Below are positions 5,637 to 7,439 of a stretch of DNA of 7,439 nt, piece after piece. The notes beneath the pieces are model-generated. The model ran no database searches and was not told the DNA's origin. It worked only from the letters and a program-made list of their open reading frames with translations. The translations under genes were made by a program, and so were the position numbers. Source of the DNA: Clostridiales bacterium. GTDB lineage: Bacteria > Bacillota > Clostridia > Christensenellales > JAISNN01. Location: assembly GCA_031273965.1 (NCBI GenBank), contig JAISQX010000024.1, positions 1 to 7,439 on the forward strand, written 5' to 3'. Each line of letters starts with the position of its first letter. Positions within the stretch are counted from its first letter, which is position 1.

Positions 5637-7037
5637 TTATTTCCCCGTAGGCTCCGGCGCGACCGTCTCGTCGGTTTTTCCCAAATATTCGGGCAGAAGC
5701 ATTCCGGACATCTTAAAGACTTCGTTAAGAGGCGGAATCGCCTTAAACATTGAAGCCATAAAATTCGACGTAGTCGAGGTTCCGTCCTTGCCGCTCATGC
5801 TGTCCCATACCGTAACCTTGTCAATCTTGAGATTTTTAACGGCTTCTACCTGAGTCTTGACGAGGTCCTCAAGCTTGTCGGCTATCAACAGCTTGACGGC
5901 GCCGTCCGCGCTGCCGCCGGCTTTTTCGACGATAGCTCCGAAGCCCTGCGCTTGGCTTTCCAGAAGCTTTACGGTTCCGCGCGCTTCCGCTTCCAATTTT
6001 GCAAATATAGCGTCCGCTTCACCCTTTGCTTTTCTTCTTATCTGCTCGGCTTCGGCTTCGGCTTGCAACGTCAATTTTTCCTTTTCTATTTCGGTTCTGA
6101 CTATAACGTCGGCTTTTAGCGTGGCGGCTTCTCTCGCCGCTCTCTTCTTTTCGGCTTCTTCCTCCGCGGAGTAAGCCTCTTGCAGAGCTTTTGCCGCCGC
6201 TATCTTTTCCGCCGCCGTCGCGCGTCTCAAAGACTCGGCTTCGACTTCCCTTCTGGATGCGTTTGACTGCGACATAGACGCGTAAGAGATATTTTCGCCT
6301 TCCACGGCTTTTAAGTTTGCCGTGGCAACCTGTATTCTCTGATCAGACTGAGCGTTCGCTTCGCCCACGGAACCGTCTCTGTTCTTTTCCGCGACGGATT
6401 TTTTCGCGTCGTTTATAGCTTTCGCGGCGGCTTCTTTACCCAAAGCGTTGATGTATCCCGATTCGTCGTTGATATCGGTTATATTGACGTTTAAGAGCTT
6501 AAGACCGATTTTTTTCAATTCGCCTTCGACGTTTCTGGAAACCGCTTCCAAAAATTTATCTCTGTCCGTATTGATTTCCTCGATATCCATAGTGGCTATT
6601 ACCAAACGCAACTGACCGAAGATGACGTCTTTAGCGAGATTCTGTATATCCTGCATCATAAGTCCTAATAGTCTTTCCGCGGCGTTTTGCATTACGCCGG
6701 GCTCGTTTGAAATCGCCACCGTGAAGATAGACGGAACGTCGATACGTATATTTTGACGGCTTAACGCTTGTTTTAAGTCCACGCTTATTGACATAGGCGT
6801 AAGATCAAGGAACTGATACGCTTGAAAGAACGGAACGATAAACTTCGTGCCTCCGTGTATACAAAGCGCCGGTCCCTCCGATTTTGTACTTCCGTAGACA
6901 ACCATAATCTTGTCCGACGGGCATTTTTTTAGCCTTGTCGCCGCAAGCAGTCCCACGATAACCAAAAGAACTACCACAACGATTACGATTCCCCAAACAG
7001 CGAAAGAGCTGCTTGCTCCGAGAATAGAACTTACCAT
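5637..7037 (-). CDS. Flotillin-like SPFH membrane scaffold protein (FloT/YuaG type)
   Basis: This 466-residue protein has the flotillin layout. Residues about 11-33 are a hydrophobic segment (VWGIVIVVVVLLVIVGLL) that anchors it in the membrane. The SPFH/prohibitin-homology domain runs from about 37 to 195 (DKIMVVYG, GGTKFIVPFFQAYQFLDLTPM, DVPSIFTVAIS, NAAERLLGL). A long Ala/Glu/Lys-rich coiled coil (about 200-360) carries the repeated EA/AEA pattern of flotillins, and the C-terminal tail (about 375-466) is Gly/Thr-containing. Such proteins oligomerise on the inner leaflet and organise functional membrane microdomains. B. subtilis FloT is somewhat longer (509 residues). The start is supported by GGAGGT seven bases before the ATG. 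It follows, by 111 bases, a shorter SPFH gene on the same strand and ends at a strong terminator. No NfeD-type partner gene, often found next to flotillins, is visible; one could lie beyond the window edge. Confidence 0.93.
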   Translation of the reverse strand: MVSSILGASSSFAVWGIVIVVVVLLVIVGLLAATRLKKCPSDKIMVVYGSTKSEGPALCIHGGTKFIVPFFQAYQFLDLTPMSISVDLKQALSRQNIRIDVPSIFTVAISNEPGVMQNAAERLLGLMMQDIQNLAKDVIFGQLRLVIATMDIEEINTDRDKFLEAVSRNVEGELKKIGLKLLNVNITDINDESGYINALGKEAAAKAINDAKKSVAEKNRDGSVGEANAQSDQRIQVATANLKAVEGENISYASMSQSNASRREVEAESLRRATAAEKIAAAKALQEAYSAEEEAEKKRAAREAATLKADVIVRTEIEKEKLTLQAEAEAEQIRRKAKGEADAIFAKLEAEARGTVKLLESQAQGFGAIVEKAGGSADGAVKLLIADKLEDLVKTQVEAVKNLKIDKVTVWDSMSGKDGTSTTSNFMASMFKAIPPLNEVFKMSGMLLPEYLGKTDETVAPEPTGK

Positions 7038-7060
7038 TTTTTTACCTCCGTTTAATGTTG

Positions 7061-7131
7061 ATTATATCCCGTCCAAATCGGACTTTTTTATGCCAAATAA
7101 AATTCGGTCCTATTTTGAACTTTATATTATA
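7061..7131 (-). promoter_or_regulatory. Candidate -10 elements for the flotillin gene
   Basis: The gap between the two SPFH genes contains two exact TATAAT sequences on the minus strand (7126-7131 and 7061-7066), about 90 and 25 bases upstream of the flotillin ATG. Neither has a convincing -35 box at 16-18 bases: the distal one would use TTTAGG or GTTTAG, the proximal one an A-run. A separate promoter for the flotillin is possible, but read-through from the upstream SPFH gene is equally plausible, since no terminator is seen between them. Confidence 0.25.
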
Positions 7132-7148
7132 CGTGATTGCGTCTTGAC

Positions 7149-7439
7149 CTAAACCGCGCCGCCGTTTGACATACCGGCAAGCTTTAGCCCGGCCTTCCCC
7201 AATTCCGCCTCTATAAATTCCGCCAACTGAAAGTATAAGTCTTTTCTTTTGCTTAACGCGTTCAGATATACAAAATCCGCAAAAAAATCTTTTAACCTTC
7301 CGCTTATAATATCCTCGGCGATTTTTCTTATCTCCTTATCGGACAATCCGATGAGTTTTTCCGCGGCGTTCTTCATTACGTTCTCGCTCTCTTCGGATAC
7401 CGCAACCGTAAACTCTGTGGGAATTTCTATGCCCGTTTC
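7149..7439 (-). CDS. Short SPFH-domain protein lacking the flotillin coiled coil (partial, 5' end outside window)
   Basis: The frame is open to the window edge, giving at least 96 residues; the true start lies beyond 7439. The visible part aligns with about residues 95-187 of the downstream flotillin. GIEIPTEFTVAVS matches DVPSIFTVAIS, NVMKNAAEKLIGL matches GVMQNAAERLLGL, EIRKIAEDIISGRLKDF matches DIQNLAKDVIFGQLRLV, and AELGKAGLKLAGM matches GELKKIGLKLLNV. It then ends at a TAG after SNGGAV, just where the flotillin would enter its coiled coil. The frame is clean, with conservative substitutions, so a functional short SPFH protein is possible. A truncated duplicate is the alternative: the spacing after GRLKDF and the loss of the IATMDIEEI segment show real divergence. 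It sits 111 bases upstream of the flotillin on the same strand and is likely co-transcribed. An internal ATG at 7374-7376 is not a credible start because homology continues upstream of it. Confidence 0.8.
   Translation of the reverse strand, partial: ETGIEIPTEFTVAVSEESENVMKNAAEKLIGLSDKEIRKIAEDIISGRLKDFFADFVYLNALSKRKDLYFQLAEFIEAELGKAGLKLAGMSNGGAV

Overview
The window looks like chromosomal DNA from a spore-forming or formerly spore-forming member of the Bacillota, most likely class Clostridia. The reasons are a degraded SpoIIIAH-like sporulation gene, GGAGG-type ribosome binding sites, an adjacent ACT-domain/UPF0210 gene pair as found in Gram-positive bacteria, and a flotillin of the FloT/YuaG type. 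I see no phage genes, transposase, CRISPR array, tRNA or rRNA. Genus-level assignment is not possible from this sequence alone.

Layout. Positions 1-257 are non-coding and hold an imperfect inverted repeat of about 120 bases plus a small hairpin. A two-gene plus-strand unit follows: an ACT-domain protein (258-527) and, 23 bases later, a UPF0210/DUF711 'PFL family' protein (551-1900) with a likely terminator at 1911-1941. Everything after that is on the minus strand. In transcription order (right to left) there is the 3' part of a short SPFH-domain gene cut by the window edge (7149-7439), a full flotillin (5637-7037) ended by a strong palindromic terminator (5554-5581), a broken spoIIIAH-like gene (about 5124-5457), a GH20 beta-N-acetylhexosaminidase (3012-4925) with its own promoter and a candidate operator, and an amidohydrolase-2 family TIM-barrel hydrolase (2051-2884). 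The plus and minus blocks converge in the 150-base gap 1901-2050.

How the parts may work together. The ACT and UPF0210 genes are probably co-transcribed: a small likely ligand sensor next to an enzyme-like protein of unknown reaction. The two SPFH genes are tandem relatives. One is a complete membrane scaffold protein with a long Ala/Glu-rich coiled coil; the other stops where the SPFH domain ends, so it could modulate flotillin assembly or be a decaying duplicate. The hexosaminidase has no visible signal peptide and is probably cytoplasmic, which suits recycling or salvage of imported GlcNAc/GalNAc oligosaccharides. The hydrolase downstream may or may not share its transcript.

I did not find a clear undescribed multi-gene system. 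The points most worth a second look are the coiled-coil-less SPFH gene next to the flotillin, the spoIIIAH-like remnant whose C-terminus is shifted by one base in a homopolymer, and the long inverted repeat at the left edge.
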